Shown: positions 15,072 to 23,206, counted from the first letter of the stretch. The stretch is 64,000 bases of DNA from CAVUAT01 sp963848045 (GCA_963848045.1 CAWKCC010000002.1:186001-250000), one strand, 5' to 3'. Numbers and translations are program-made. Notes: a model not told the origin generated them from the letters alone.

Positions 15072-16058
15072 TCAGGCGTAGCGCTCGACGACGCCGTCGG
15101 CGATCATGCCCAGCAACCGCCTCTCGTCGGGGGGGAATGCCCGGGGGTCAAGCGTCGCCTTCGCCCTGGCGATCCCGGCCCAGGCGCGCTCGCGCACCTC
15201 ATCCAACACCCCGGTCGCAGCGATGCGGTCGCAGACTCGCTCGGCGGCCTCGGCGTCGAGCTCGCGCAGTCCGAGGCGCTCGAGCTGGGGATCGTGGCGT
15301 CGCGCCAGAATCAGGGGGAGGTTGACCGTCCCGTCCAGGAGGTCCGTGCCGCGAGCCTTGCCGGTGCGCTCTGCGGGCCCGGTGACGTCAAGGACGTCGT
15401 CGAGCAGCTGGAAGGCGAGGCCGATCTCGCGGCCGTAGGTGGCGAGATCCTCGGTCCCGGGGGAGCCCGCGGCGAGCCTGCCGACCCGGCAGGCGGACTC
15501 GAACAGGCGCCCGGTCTTCAGCAGGCAGCGGTCGAGGTAGCGGCTCTCGCTGACCGAGGTGTCGTAGGCGTCATGGCGCTGGGCCAGCTCCCCCCGCGCA
15601 AGCGCTCCCGAGGCGAGGCTGAGCTCTGCGAGCTCGGGCCCCGCGTCGGATCCGGCGGCCAGCTCGGCGAATGCGCGGGAGAAGAGCAGGTCACCCACCG
15701 ACACGGCCGCCTGCCGTCCGGACCGGGCCACCACCGTCGGGCGACCCCTGCGGACGGGGGCCCCGTCGAGCACGTCGTCATGCACCAGCGTCGCCATGTG
15801 GACGAGCTCAACAGCGGCGGCCGCCCGCACCGCCCGGGGGCCGGCGCCGGCCTCGCCGGCGCAGATCAACACCAGCAGCGGCCGCAGGCGCTTACCCCCG
15901 GCCGCCAGCGTCGCCTCGGCCTCGGAGCCCAGCTCGGACCCATGGCCCGTCGCGACCTCGGCCAGGCGGCCCTCGACCTGCGCGAGCTGCTCGGGCAGCC
16001 AGGCGCCGGCGACGTCCATGACCGCCGTCACCGGCGGGGGAATCGCGGAACTGCTCAC
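15072..16058 (-). CDS. hepT: Polyprenyl diphosphate synthase, catalytic subunit (heptaprenyl-type)
   Basis: This enzyme builds the isoprenoid side chain of menaquinone by condensing isopentenyl diphosphate units. The 328-residue sequence has GGKRLRPLL (substrate-binding Lys/Arg), the first aspartate-rich motif in LVHDDVLDGAPVRRGRP, KTGRLF, and the second aspartate-rich motif in QLLDDVLDVTG followed by GKARGTDLLDGTVNLPLI. The start codon GTG overlaps the stop of menG by four bases (GTGA), so the two are translationally coupled. A family member cannot be assigned a chain length by eye; hepT is suggested by the menG linkage, as in Bacillus hepS-menG-hepT. Confidence 0.88.
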   Translation of the reverse strand: MSSSAIPPPVTAVMDVAGAWLPEQLAQVEGRLAEVATGHGSELGSEAEATLAAGGKRLRPLLVLICAGEAGAGPRAVRAAAAVELVHMATLVHDDVLDGAPVRRGRPTVVARSGRQAAVSVGDLLFSRAFAELAAGSDAGPELAELSLASGALARGELAQRHDAYDTSVSESRYLDRCLLKTGRLFESACRVGRLAAGSPGTEDLATYGREIGLAFQLLDDVLDVTGPAERTGKARGTDLLDGTVNLPLILARRHDPQLERLGLRELDAEAAERVCDRIAATGVLDEVRERAWAGIARAKATLDPRAFPPDERRLLGMIADGVVERYA

Positions 16059-16810
16059 GAGCCGGGCACCGTGGCGCTGTGGATGGCGATGATCCCGCCC
16101 GCGAGCAGCAGCCAGCGGATCTCCGAGAAGCCGGCGGCATCCATTCGCGCCGCCAGCTCGCGCGGCTCAGGAAAGCTGCGGACCGACTCGGGCAGGTAGG
16201 CGTAGGCGTCGGAGTCGCCCGCGATGCTTCCCAGCAGCGGCACGAGACGGTCGAACCAGAAACCGTAGAAGCTCGCGAGCGGCTCACGGCGAGGCCGGGT
16301 GATCTCCAGGATCACCACCCGGCCGCCGGGCCGGAGCACCCGCCCCATCTCGGCCAGGCCGGCGTCGAGGTCAGCGAGATTGCGCGCGCCGAATCCGACC
16401 GTGACGGCATCGAAGCTCTCGTCTCCGTACGGGAGGGAGAGGGCGTCCGCCCAGCCGAACTCGACCGGCAGGCCCTGGGTCCCCGACTTGGCGCGCGCGA
16501 GGTCGAGCATCTGCTCGGAGAAGTCCGAGCCGACCACCCTGCCGTCGGGGCCGATCGCCCGCCGCAACTCGAGCGCCAGGTCGCCGGTGCCGCAGCAGAT
16601 GTCCAGGGCATCCGATCCCGGGCCCACCCTGGCCCGCTCCACGGCCCGGCGCCGCCACTCGTGGTGAAGGCCGGCGGTCATGGTCGAGTTCATCAGGTCG
16701 TATACGCCCGCGATGCGGTCGAACATCCCGCGGACCTCGCCGGCGAACTCCTCGCTGCCGCGCGCGGGACGCTGATGCTGCTCGGGCGGGATCCCCTGCG
16801 TCGCTTCCAT
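16055..16810 (-). CDS. menG: Demethylmenaquinone methyltransferase
   Basis: An S-adenosylmethionine-dependent C-methyltransferase of the UbiE/MenG family that makes the last step of menaquinone synthesis. In its 251 residues, VRGMFDRIAGVYDLMNSTMT is the family signature, DICCGTGDLALEL is the SAM-binding motif I, and VTVGFGARNLADLDAGLAEMGRVLRPGG matches motif II and the post-II region. KFYGFWF-like SFYGFWFDRLVPLLG follows. The N-terminal 25 residues are poorly conserved. A TAGGCT box 7 bases before the ATG suggests an internal leaderless promoter, although qcrC is only 36 bases upstream. Confidence 0.94.
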   Translation of the reverse strand: MEATQGIPPEQHQRPARGSEEFAGEVRGMFDRIAGVYDLMNSTMTAGLHHEWRRRAVERARVGPGSDALDICCGTGDLALELRRAIGPDGRVVGSDFSEQMLDLARAKSGTQGLPVEFGWADALSLPYGDESFDAVTVGFGARNLADLDAGLAEMGRVLRPGGRVVILEITRPRREPLASFYGFWFDRLVPLLGSIAGDSDAYAYLPESVRSFPEPRELAARMDAAGFSEIRWLLLAGGIIAIHSATVPGS

Positions 16811-16817
16811 CGCTACG

Positions 16818-16823
16818 AGCCTA
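16818..16823 (-). promoter_or_regulatory. -10 box of menG, leaderless type
   Basis: TAGGCT on the minus strand, 7 bases before the ATG at 16810, inside the qcrC-menG spacer. Confidence 0.45.
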
Positions 16824-16846
16824 GTCGCGCGCTGCCCTGGGCCGGG

Positions 16847-17548
16847 CTAGTCCAGCGAGGCGAGGAACGCCGTCAGGTCGTCCTGCTTCTGCGGGCTGAG
16901 ATCCGCGTACGAGGGCATGATCCCGGGGCCGACCACGAGCGAGCGGGCGATCGCCTCACGCGGGATCTTGGCGCCGATCTCCGTCAGGTCCGGGCCCGGC
17001 CCGTCATTGCCGTTCTCGCCGATCTTGTGGCAGGCGAGGCAGCCCGATTGGGCGACCACCTGCTTGCCGGGCTCGTACTCCTTGGCGACCTGGAGGTCGA
17101 TCTCCGTCGGGGTTCCGGCGTTGGCGCCGAGGAAGGTGAGGTAGGCCATCGCGATGATCGTCAGCACCGCCGCCGTGCTGGCGATCGGCCGCCGCTCGGG
17201 CCGCCGCTCGGGGCTGCGGTCGTAGAAGGGCAGCAGCAACAGCAGCACCATGCAGATGGTCGGGATGCCGATCGTCGCGAGCGGCGTCAGCGCGGCCGGC
17301 TTGATCACGCGCAACAGCTCGAACAAGAAGAAGAAGTACCACTCGGGTCTGGGCACGATGGTGGTCGAGGTCGGGTCGGCCTTCGGCCCCTGCTCCGCAC
17401 CGAGGATCAGCGACATCGCGACGATCACCAGCACGACGATCAGTGCCATGACCGAGTCCTTGGCGACCGCGTAGGGGAAGAAGGGCTTGCCCTTCTTCTT
17501 CAGCGCCTCGTATTCGCGGAGGTAGGCCTCCTTCTCTCGGCCGTTCAT
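16847..17548 (-). CDS. qcrC: Menaquinol:cytochrome c reductase, fused subunit IV / cytochrome c (QcrC, b/c type)
   Basis: A 233-residue fusion. The N-terminal two thirds (FFPYAVAKDSVMALIVVL, then VPRPEWYFFFLFELLRVIK, the PEWY quinol-site motif, then IPTICMVLLLLLPF) correspond to the C-terminal half of cytochrome b, the equivalent of subunit IV of b6f. The last 90 residues are a monohaem cytochrome c domain: CLACH haem-binding motif near residue 169 and a likely axial methionine in GIMPSYADL. This is the Bacillus-style arrangement, unlike the dihaem QcrC of mycobacteria and streptomycetes. It lies 73 bases downstream of qcrB on the same strand. Confidence 0.93.
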   Translation of the reverse strand: MNGREKEAYLREYEALKKKGKPFFPYAVAKDSVMALIVVLVIVAMSLILGAEQGPKADPTSTTIVPRPEWYFFFLFELLRVIKPAALTPLATIGIPTICMVLLLLLPFYDRSPERRPERRPIASTAAVLTIIAMAYLTFLGANAGTPTEIDLQVAKEYEPGKQVVAQSGCLACHKIGENGNDGPGPDLTEIGAKIPREAIARSLVVGPGIMPSYADLSPQKQDDLTAFLASLD

Positions 17549-17621
17549 CCGGCAGCTCCTCCCCTCCGCGGCCGGTGGCGGCGGGTGAGTCCGCGCTCCT
17601 GCTGTTCACCCTTAGCCGGCA

Positions 17622-18449
17622 TCAGCCCACGTCATGCTTGCGGAGGGACTTGGGCCGCTCGGCCTTCATCCAGGGGGGGGCGGTGGTGCCGAGCTTGACC
17701 ACGAGATAGAGGTGCGCGCCGATCAGGGCGCCGATCAGGCCGGGGACAGCGAGCATGTGGATCGCGTAGAAGCGCTGGATCGTGGTGGCGCCGATCTCAG
17801 GTCCGGCGCGCAGGAAGTCGGCCAGGTAGGGGCCGGCGACGGGCCCGGTCGCGGTGATGTTGTTGGCGACCACGGTCGCCCAGAAGGAGCGCTGGTCGAA
17901 GGGCAGCAGGTAGCCGGTCAGCCCCATGACCAGGGTGAGGATCAGCAGCACGACCCCGATCACCCAGTTGAGCTCGCGCGGGTACTTGTAGGCGCCGAAG
18001 AAGAAGGTCCGGCCCATGTGCAGGAAGATCAGGATGATCATCACCGTGGCGCCCCACTTGTGCATGCCGCGGACGAACTCGCCCATGAACACGTCGTTGG
18101 TGAGGTAGGTGACCGACTCGTAGGCCTCCGTGGGCGACGGCGTGTAGTACATCGCCAGGAAGACCCCGGTCAGAGCCTGCACCGTGAAGGCGAAGAGCGT
18201 CGCCGAGCCGAGCGTGTAGAACCAGTTGGTTCCCTTCGGGACCTTGCGGTAGAGCATCCCGGTGAGCAGGCCGGTGGCGCCGGTGCGCTCGTCGACCCAG
18301 CCGACGACGTCGGCGCCCGCCTCACCGGCCGCGTCCACGGCTTGGGCCGCGCCGACCCGTGCGCCGTTGCGCTTGGCGCCGTTGCCCTGCGCGCCGTCTT
18401 CCTCAGCGGGCTTTGACGGACGCTTGATCGGGGGTGTCGCGCTGGACAT
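17622..18449 (-). CDS. qcrB: Menaquinol:cytochrome c reductase, cytochrome b subunit (QcrB, b6 type)
   Basis: The 275-residue cytochrome b N-terminal half. After an unusual 40-residue alanine-rich N-terminus comes DVVGWVDERTG, then membrane helices carrying the two bis-histidine haem pairs: HKWG to FLHMGR (13 residues between) and AIHMLAV to GAHLY (14 between, the b6-like spacing). YKYPRELNWVIGV and TGYLLPFDQ are quinone-site signatures. In Bacillus the residue before FGG in the first helix is a cysteine carrying an extra covalent haem; here the matching stretch reads YTLGS, with threonine. The gene sits between qcrA (12-base gap) and qcrC. Confidence 0.94.
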   Translation of the reverse strand: MSSATPPIKRPSKPAEEDGAQGNGAKRNGARVGAAQAVDAAGEAGADVVGWVDERTGATGLLTGMLYRKVPKGTNWFYTLGSATLFAFTVQALTGVFLAMYYTPSPTEAYESVTYLTNDVFMGEFVRGMHKWGATVMIILIFLHMGRTFFFGAYKYPRELNWVIGVVLLILTLVMGLTGYLLPFDQRSFWATVVANNITATGPVAGPYLADFLRAGPEIGATTIQRFYAIHMLAVPGLIGALIGAHLYLVVKLGTTAPPWMKAERPKSLRKHDVG

Positions 18450-18461
18450 CGAGGCCGCTCC

Positions 18462-19142
18462 TTACGGTGCCGGCGGCGTCGACGGCCGCGGCGGATAGAG
18501 ATATTCCCAGATGCCGCCCGTGAACTCGCCGGGGTCGCGGGTTCGCACCGGTTCGAGCTGCGAGGTGACGCTGAAGCGGGGGCCGACCTCGACCTGCTTA
18601 CCGTCGGCAGAGAGGCGGGTCTGGAAGCGATCGAGCGGGCGCACGGGCGGTCCGCCGATCACCTTGCCCTCGAAGTCGTAGACGCCGCCGTGGCAGGGGC
18701 AGATGAAATTGCCTGCAGCCTGGACGTAGCGCACGGGGCAGCCGAGGTGGGCGCAGCGGGTGGTGATCGCTACGAAGCCGTTCTCGTCCTCGCCCAGATC
18801 GACGCGTCCCTTGCGCACGTAGACGGTGGTCTTGCCGGCCTCTCCGATCCCCGGCACCGCCGTGATCACGACGTCGCGGTAGGTGTCCGCGGCGAAGTCG
18901 CCGATCGGGCCGACCGCCTGCCAGAAGTCGCCCTCCTCCTCGAACAGCGGCGCCATCGCGAACCCGATCGCCGGCAGAGCGACGATCGAGATGGCGGCGA
19001 TGCCTGCGGCCTGACCGCCCACCGTGAAGGCGGCCCGGCGCGTCATCGTCTCGCCCTCGTAGAAGCCCGCGGGATCGGGCTTCTGAAGCCGTTCGGGGGC
19101 GCCGTCCGGCTTTCCCTGCTTGCTGTCTGGTGAGTCAGCCAC
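18462..19142 (-). CDS. qcrA: Menaquinol:cytochrome c reductase, Rieske iron-sulfur subunit
   Basis: A 226-residue Rieske protein that passes electrons from menaquinol to the cytochrome c domain. A charged N-terminus including MTRRAAFTVGGQ (a twin-arginine-like TRRAAF) precedes one membrane helix (AAGIAAISIVALPAIGFAMAP). The C-terminal domain binds the 2Fe-2S cluster with CAHLGCPV and CPCHGGVYD. One anchor is the Bacillus-like form, not the three-helix form of mycobacteria. The start is GTG at 19142, overlapping the upstream gene by 8 bases, so it is co-translated with the HepS-like gene. Export by the nearby Tat genes is plausible. Confidence 0.95.
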   Translation of the reverse strand: MADSPDSKQGKPDGAPERLQKPDPAGFYEGETMTRRAAFTVGGQAAGIAAISIVALPAIGFAMAPLFEEEGDFWQAVGPIGDFAADTYRDVVITAVPGIGEAGKTTVYVRKGRVDLGEDENGFVAITTRCAHLGCPVRYVQAAGNFICPCHGGVYDFEGKVIGGPPVRPLDRFQTRLSADGKQVEVGPRFSVTSQLEPVRTRDPGEFTGGIWEYLYPPRPSTPPAP

Positions 19143-19722
19143 GGTCGGAAAGGTGCTCCTGCGCGAAGCCTATCGAGTCGGCCGTACTGGCCAGCGCGTC
19201 CCCTATGCCCGCCCGCCCGGCGGCCTCGATGGCGGCCTCGGCCAGCAGCCGGGCGGCCTCGGGCTCGCCCGCCCGCTGTGCCTGCTTGGCGCGCTCATGG
19301 GCCTGATCCGCGCCGGCGGCCACGGCCACCGCGGCGGCCAGCCACAGGGGCTCCTCGGCGTCCAGCTCGCCCCGTGCGTGGAGTTGGGCCGAGAGGCTGA
19401 TCAGATCGCCCAGCTCGCGCACCGCTTCGAGGTCGCCGCGCGCGGCGAGGCGCTCCAGCCCGAGCGCGTAGAGATAGTCGCCGGCGAGCAGGCGAAGGTC
19501 GGGGTCGGGGTCGGCGAGCAGCCTCGGCTCGGCGTAGTGCAGCAGGAATCCCTCGCGAATCGCCTCGAACAGCAGCGCGTACTCCTGCGGTGCGCCGGCC
19601 GCGCGTGGGCCGGCGGCGGCAAGCAGCCCGAGCGCCGGTGCGTCCATGCTGTCGCGAACGTGCGGCGCGATCTCGGGATCGCGGCGCAGCTCCTCGGCGA
19701 GCCGGGCGAGAACGTCGCTCAT
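19135..19722 (-). CDS. Uncharacterised helical protein, possible HepS-like small subunit of polyprenyl diphosphate synthase
   Basis: A 195-residue, alanine- and leucine-rich, probably all-helical soluble protein. The start is the ATG at 19722, which overlaps the hemL stop as ATGA; the end overlaps qcrA by 8 bases, so it is embedded in the operon. The stretch RLLAGDYLYALGLERLAARG followed by LEAVRELGDLISLSAQLHA resembles, from memory, the LAGDYFSGLYYSLL region of Bacillus HepS, the regulatory subunit that pairs with HepT. Linkage to menG and a HepT-like gene (as in hepS-menG-hepT) supports this reading, but overall similarity is weak and the qcr genes intervene. Treat as a hypothesis. Confidence 0.6.
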   Translation of the reverse strand: MSDVLARLAEELRRDPEIAPHVRDSMDAPALGLLAAAGPRAAGAPQEYALLFEAIREGFLLHYAEPRLLADPDPDLRLLAGDYLYALGLERLAARGDLEAVRELGDLISLSAQLHARGELDAEEPLWLAAAVAVAAGADQAHERAKQAQRAGEPEAARLLAEAAIEAAGRAGIGDALASTADSIGFAQEHLSDRG

Positions 19723-20990
19723 CCGAGCGCCTCGCTGAACGCCTCCGACGCCGCCGCGACGGTGCGCTCGATGGCGTCGTCGTCGTGCGCCAGGGACGGA
19801 AACCACGCCTCGAACTGCGACGGCGGCGGGTAGACGCCGCGCTCCAGCAGCGCCCTGCAGAAGCGCGCGTGGGCCTGGGTGTCGCAGGCCGCCGCCTCGG
19901 CGAAGTCACGCGGCGGATCGACCGTGAAGAAGACGGTGAGGAGACCCGGCACGCTGACGACGCTGACCGGAGCGGCGGCGCCGGCGGCGGCGCGCAGGCC
20001 GGCGGCGAGCTTCTCGGTGATCCCGCCGAGGCGCTCGTAAGCCGAGGCGTCGAGGGCGCGCAGCGTGGCCAGCCCGGCGGCGACCGCCAGCGGGTTGCCC
20101 GACAGCGTGCCCGCCTGGTAGACGCCGCCGGCCGGCGCGATCAGTGACATCAGCTCCCGGGAGCCGCCGTAGGCGGCCGCGGGCAACCCGCCGCCGATCA
20201 CCTTGCCCATCACCGTGATGTCGGAGCTGACGCCGTAGCGTTCCTGGGCCCCGCCGCGCGCCACGCGGAAGCCGCTGATCACCTCGTCGAACACGAGCAG
20301 GGCCCCGTTGCGGTCGGCGGCCTCGCGCAGCGCCTCGAGCATGCCGTCCTCAGGCGGCACCACACCCATGTTTGCGGGCACCGGCTCGGCCAACAGCGCG
20401 GCGAACTCGTGCTCCGCGACCGCCCTCGCCAGGCTCTCGCGATCGTTCCAGGGCACGATCACCGTGGCGGCGGCCTGTGCCTCGGTCACGCCGGGCGAGG
20501 CCGGCACCCCGGCGGTCGCCATGCCCGAGCCGGCCTCGGCCAGCAGCCCGTCGACGTGGCCGTGGTAGGCGCCGGCGAACTTGAGCAGCTTCTCGCGCCC
20601 CGTGGCGGCTCTGGCGAGCCGGATCGCGCTCATCGCCGCCTCGGTGCCCGAACTGGTCATGCGGATCATCTCCACCGACTCGAAGCGGTCGCAGACCTGC
20701 TCGGCCAGCTCGACCTCGCCCTCGGTGGCCGCCCCGTAGCTGGTCCCCCGGGAGGCGGCGGTGCTGACGGCATCGACCACGGCGGGCGCGGCGTGGCCGA
20801 GGATCAGCGGGCCCCACGACGAGACCCAGTCGATATAGGAGTTGCCGTCGGCGTCCCAGACGAGCGCCCCTTCGCCGCGCTCGATGAAGATCGGGTCCCG
20901 GCCGATCGAGCCCATCGCGCGAACAGGCGAGTTGACGCCGCCCGGCATCAGGTCGACGGCGCGACGATATAGCTCAGCTGATCGGGTCAC
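19719..20990 (-). CDS. hemL: Glutamate-1-semialdehyde 2,1-aminomutase
   Basis: A PLP enzyme that converts glutamate-1-semialdehyde to 5-aminolevulinate in the C5 tetrapyrrole route. The 423-residue sequence shows PGGVNSPVRA at the start, SWGPLILGH, MTSSGTEAAMSAIRLAR, FAGAYHGHVDG, LVFDEVISGFRVARGG, and the PLP-lysine loop TVMGKVIGGGLPAAAYGG. Near the end PPPSQFEAWFPSLAHDDDAIERT is typical. The start is GTG at 20990. It is 33 bases after the ahbAB-like gene and overlaps the next gene by four bases, inside the hem-qcr-men cluster. Confidence 0.96.
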   Translation of the reverse strand: MTRSAELYRRAVDLMPGGVNSPVRAMGSIGRDPIFIERGEGALVWDADGNSYIDWVSSWGPLILGHAAPAVVDAVSTAASRGTSYGAATEGEVELAEQVCDRFESVEMIRMTSSGTEAAMSAIRLARAATGREKLLKFAGAYHGHVDGLLAEAGSGMATAGVPASPGVTEAQAAATVIVPWNDRESLARAVAEHEFAALLAEPVPANMGVVPPEDGMLEALREAADRNGALLVFDEVISGFRVARGGAQERYGVSSDITVMGKVIGGGLPAAAYGGSRELMSLIAPAGGVYQAGTLSGNPLAVAAGLATLRALDASAYERLGGITEKLAAGLRAAAGAAAPVSVVSVPGLLTVFFTVDPPRDFAEAAACDTQAHARFCRALLERGVYPPPSQFEAWFPSLAHDDDAIERTVAAASEAFSEALG

Positions 20991-21023
20991 GTGAGGCGAC
21001 GGCCGGGGCCGGGAGCGCCGGCC

Positions 21024-22136
21024 CTAGGCAGCGCCGTGCTCGGCTTCCCAAGCGGCGTAGTCGGGGGTGAAGTACCTGAGCCGGATCTTCTTGAACTCCG
21101 TCGAGGAGTAGAGCACCGCGCGGTCGGGACCGTGAAGGCCGTGGTCCTCGGCGATCTGGTCGAGGATCGCATCGCACTCCTCCTTCGAGCGGCCATGGGC
21201 CATTGTGAAGACGCTGTAGGGCCAGTCGGCGTAGGTGGGGCGCTCGTAGCAATGCGAGACCCCCCTGACGGCGGCCATCCGGGTGCCGGCATCGAGCACC
21301 CGCTCGGGCGGGACTCGCCAGACGCCCATTCCGTTGGCCGAGAAGCCGGCGCGGCGGTGGAAGAGGATGGCCGCCACCCGACGCAGGATCTTGCGATCGA
21401 CCAGGCCGCGCAGGTGCTCGAGCAGCTCTGCGGTCGAGACGCCGACCTCGGCCGCCGCGGCGTCATAGGGGCGATCGATCACCTCCATCGGTCCCTGCAG
21501 GGCCCTGATCACGGCGATGTCCCGGTCGTCGTAGGGCTGTGCCCCGAGCTCACGCGGCTCGACCGCCTCGCCGGCGGCGGCGGCGAGCGCCTCGGTGCCC
21601 CCCTCCATCTCCAGGTTCATGTTGATCTTGAACAGGCGCAGCGTGGGCAGCTCGCGGATCGACTCGGCGCCCGTGAGCCGCTGCAGGACCTCGAGCGTCC
21701 CGTCGAGCCCCAGCTCGGAGTCGGGCGGGGTCGCGACCGTGAACCAGAGGTTGAATTCGTGGGTGCGCAGGTAGTTGTGCGAGACGCCCGGGTGGGAGTT
21801 GATGATCTGCGCGGCGCGCTGCGGGTTCTCGCTGTCGACCTTCGCGGCTACCAGCATCGAGTTGTAGCCGAGGGCGCGAGTGTCGAAGATCGGGGTCAGC
21901 TCGCGGATGATGCGACCGTCGAGCAGGCGCCTGGTGCGGGTCATCACCTCATCGGCGTCGAGGCCGGCCTCGGCCGCGATCCGGACGAACGGCTCGGGGT
22001 CGAGCGGGAAGCTCGACTGCAGCAGGTTCATGAGCCGCTTGTCGTCATCGTCGAGCGGGATCGCCGCGCCGCCCTTGCGCGAGCGAAGCTTGGGGGTGGC
22101 GCGGGCCGTGGTGATGCCGTCCGCGGGGCGGTTCAT
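21024..22136 (-). CDS. Siroheme decarboxylase-like fusion protein (AhbA-AhbB / NirD-NirL family)
   Basis: A 370-residue protein made of two tandem copies of the AsnC-like NirDLGH/AhbAB fold. Each copy has an N-terminal winged-helix part (DDDKRLMNLLQSSFPL; DDRDIAVIRALQGPM) and a C-terminal alpha-beta part with the family signature: VSHNYLRTHEFNLWFTV in the first and VSHCYERPTYADWPYSVFTMAHG in the second. In AhbA/AhbB two separate chains decarboxylate siroheme to didecarboxysiroheme, for heme or heme d1. Here both halves are one chain, and the gene sits between hemB and hemL. The radical-SAM partners of the alternative heme pathway are not in the window. A purely regulatory role is possible. 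Confidence 0.82.
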   Translation of the reverse strand: MNRPADGITTARATPKLRSRKGGAAIPLDDDDKRLMNLLQSSFPLDPEPFVRIAAEAGLDADEVMTRTRRLLDGRIIRELTPIFDTRALGYNSMLVAAKVDSENPQRAAQIINSHPGVSHNYLRTHEFNLWFTVATPPDSELGLDGTLEVLQRLTGAESIRELPTLRLFKINMNLEMEGGTEALAAAAGEAVEPRELGAQPYDDRDIAVIRALQGPMEVIDRPYDAAAAEVGVSTAELLEHLRGLVDRKILRRVAAILFHRRAGFSANGMGVWRVPPERVLDAGTRMAAVRGVSHCYERPTYADWPYSVFTMAHGRSKEECDAILDQIAEDHGLHGPDRAVLYSSTEFKKIRLRYFTPDYAAWEAEHGAA

Positions 22137-22161
22137 CGCGGGTCTCCCATGAGGCCGGCCG

Positions 22162-23193
22162 TCATCTGCTCACGGCCGCCTGCTCCAGCCAGGCGGCTGC
22201 CTGCTTGGCGTAGTAGGTGATCACCATGTCGGCCCCGGCGCGGCGCATAGCCAGCAGCGACTCAAGCACGGCGGGGCGCTCGTCTATCCAGCCGCTGGCG
22301 GCGGCCGCCTTCAGCATCGAGTACTCGCCCGAGACGTGGTAGGCGGCCACCGGCGCGCCGGTGGCCCGCTTGACCCGGTGGACGACGTCGAGGTAGGGCA
22401 GCGCGGGCTTGACCATGACGACGTCCGCCCCCTCCTCGAGGTCGAGCAGCGCCTCGCGCACGGCCTCGTCGGCGTTGGCCGGGTCCATCTGGTACGAGCG
22501 CCGGTCGCCGAACTCGGGGCTCGAGCCGACCGCCTCGCGGAAGGGCCCGTAGAGGGCGGAGGCGTACTTGGCGCTGTAGGCGACGATCGAAACCTCGGAG
22601 TGGCCCTCCTCGTCGAGCTGGTAGCGGATCGCGCCCACGCGGCCGTCCATCATGTCGCTGGGGGCCACGGCGTCCGCGCCGGCGGCTGCATGGGAGATCG
22701 CGGTCTTGGCGAGCAGCTCGATCGTGAGGTCGTTGTCGACCACTCCGGCCTCCCCCGCGGCCACTTCGCCTCGGGAGCCGGGATCCGGCCGCCGGACCAC
22801 GCCGCAGTGGCCATGCGACGTGTACTCGCAAAGACAGACGTCGGTGATCACGACGACCTCGGGGTGCGCCTCCTTCAGCGCCCGCACGGCCATCTGCACG
22901 ACGCCCTCGTCGTCGTAGGCCTCCGTGCCCCACTCGTCCTTGCTGGCCGGGATGCCGAACAGCAGAACAGCGCGGACCCCGGCGGCGGCGATCTCGGTGA
23001 CCTCGGCGACGGTCTCGGAGATCGACAGCCGCTCGACTCCCGGCATCGCCTCGATCGGCTCGCGGACCGACTCGCCCGCGGTCACGAACAGGGGCTGGAC
23101 GAGGTGCTCGGCGGTCAGTCCGGTCTCGCGGACCAGATCGCGCAGGGGCTTGGTCCTGCGCAGCCTGCGAAGCCGTGTCGCCGGAAAGCTCAC
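22162..23193 (-). CDS. hemB: Delta-aminolevulinic acid dehydratase (porphobilinogen synthase)
   Basis: This enzyme condenses two 5-aminolevulinate molecules into porphobilinogen. In 343 residues: the N-terminus RLRRLRRTKPLRDLVRET; LFGIPASKDEWG; the zinc-binding cysteines in DVCLCEYTSHGHCG; VAPSDMMDGRVGAIR with APSDMMDGR; and the active-site lysine in DVVMVKPALPYLDVV followed by AAYHVSGEYSMLKAA. The cysteine cluster indicates a zinc-dependent form. The start is taken as GTG 23193, which removes an unconserved 16-residue extension and fits a TAGAAT box 7 bases upstream. It heads the hem-qcr-men run; 25 bases separate it from the next gene. Confidence 0.95.
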   Translation of the reverse strand: MSFPATRLRRLRRTKPLRDLVRETGLTAEHLVQPLFVTAGESVREPIEAMPGVERLSISETVAEVTEIAAAGVRAVLLFGIPASKDEWGTEAYDDEGVVQMAVRALKEAHPEVVVITDVCLCEYTSHGHCGVVRRPDPGSRGEVAAGEAGVVDNDLTIELLAKTAISHAAAGADAVAPSDMMDGRVGAIRYQLDEEGHSEVSIVAYSAKYASALYGPFREAVGSSPEFGDRRSYQMDPANADEAVREALLDLEEGADVVMVKPALPYLDVVHRVKRATGAPVAAYHVSGEYSMLKAAAASGWIDERPAVLESLLAMRRAGADMVITYYAKQAAAWLEQAAVSR

Positions 23194-23200
23194 GAGGCCG

Positions 23201-23206
23201 ATTCTA
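23201..23206 (-). promoter_or_regulatory. -10 box of hemB and probably of the hem-qcr-men run, leaderless type
   Basis: TAGAAT on the minus strand, 7 bases before the GTG at 23193; supports that start over the longer frame. Confidence 0.55.
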
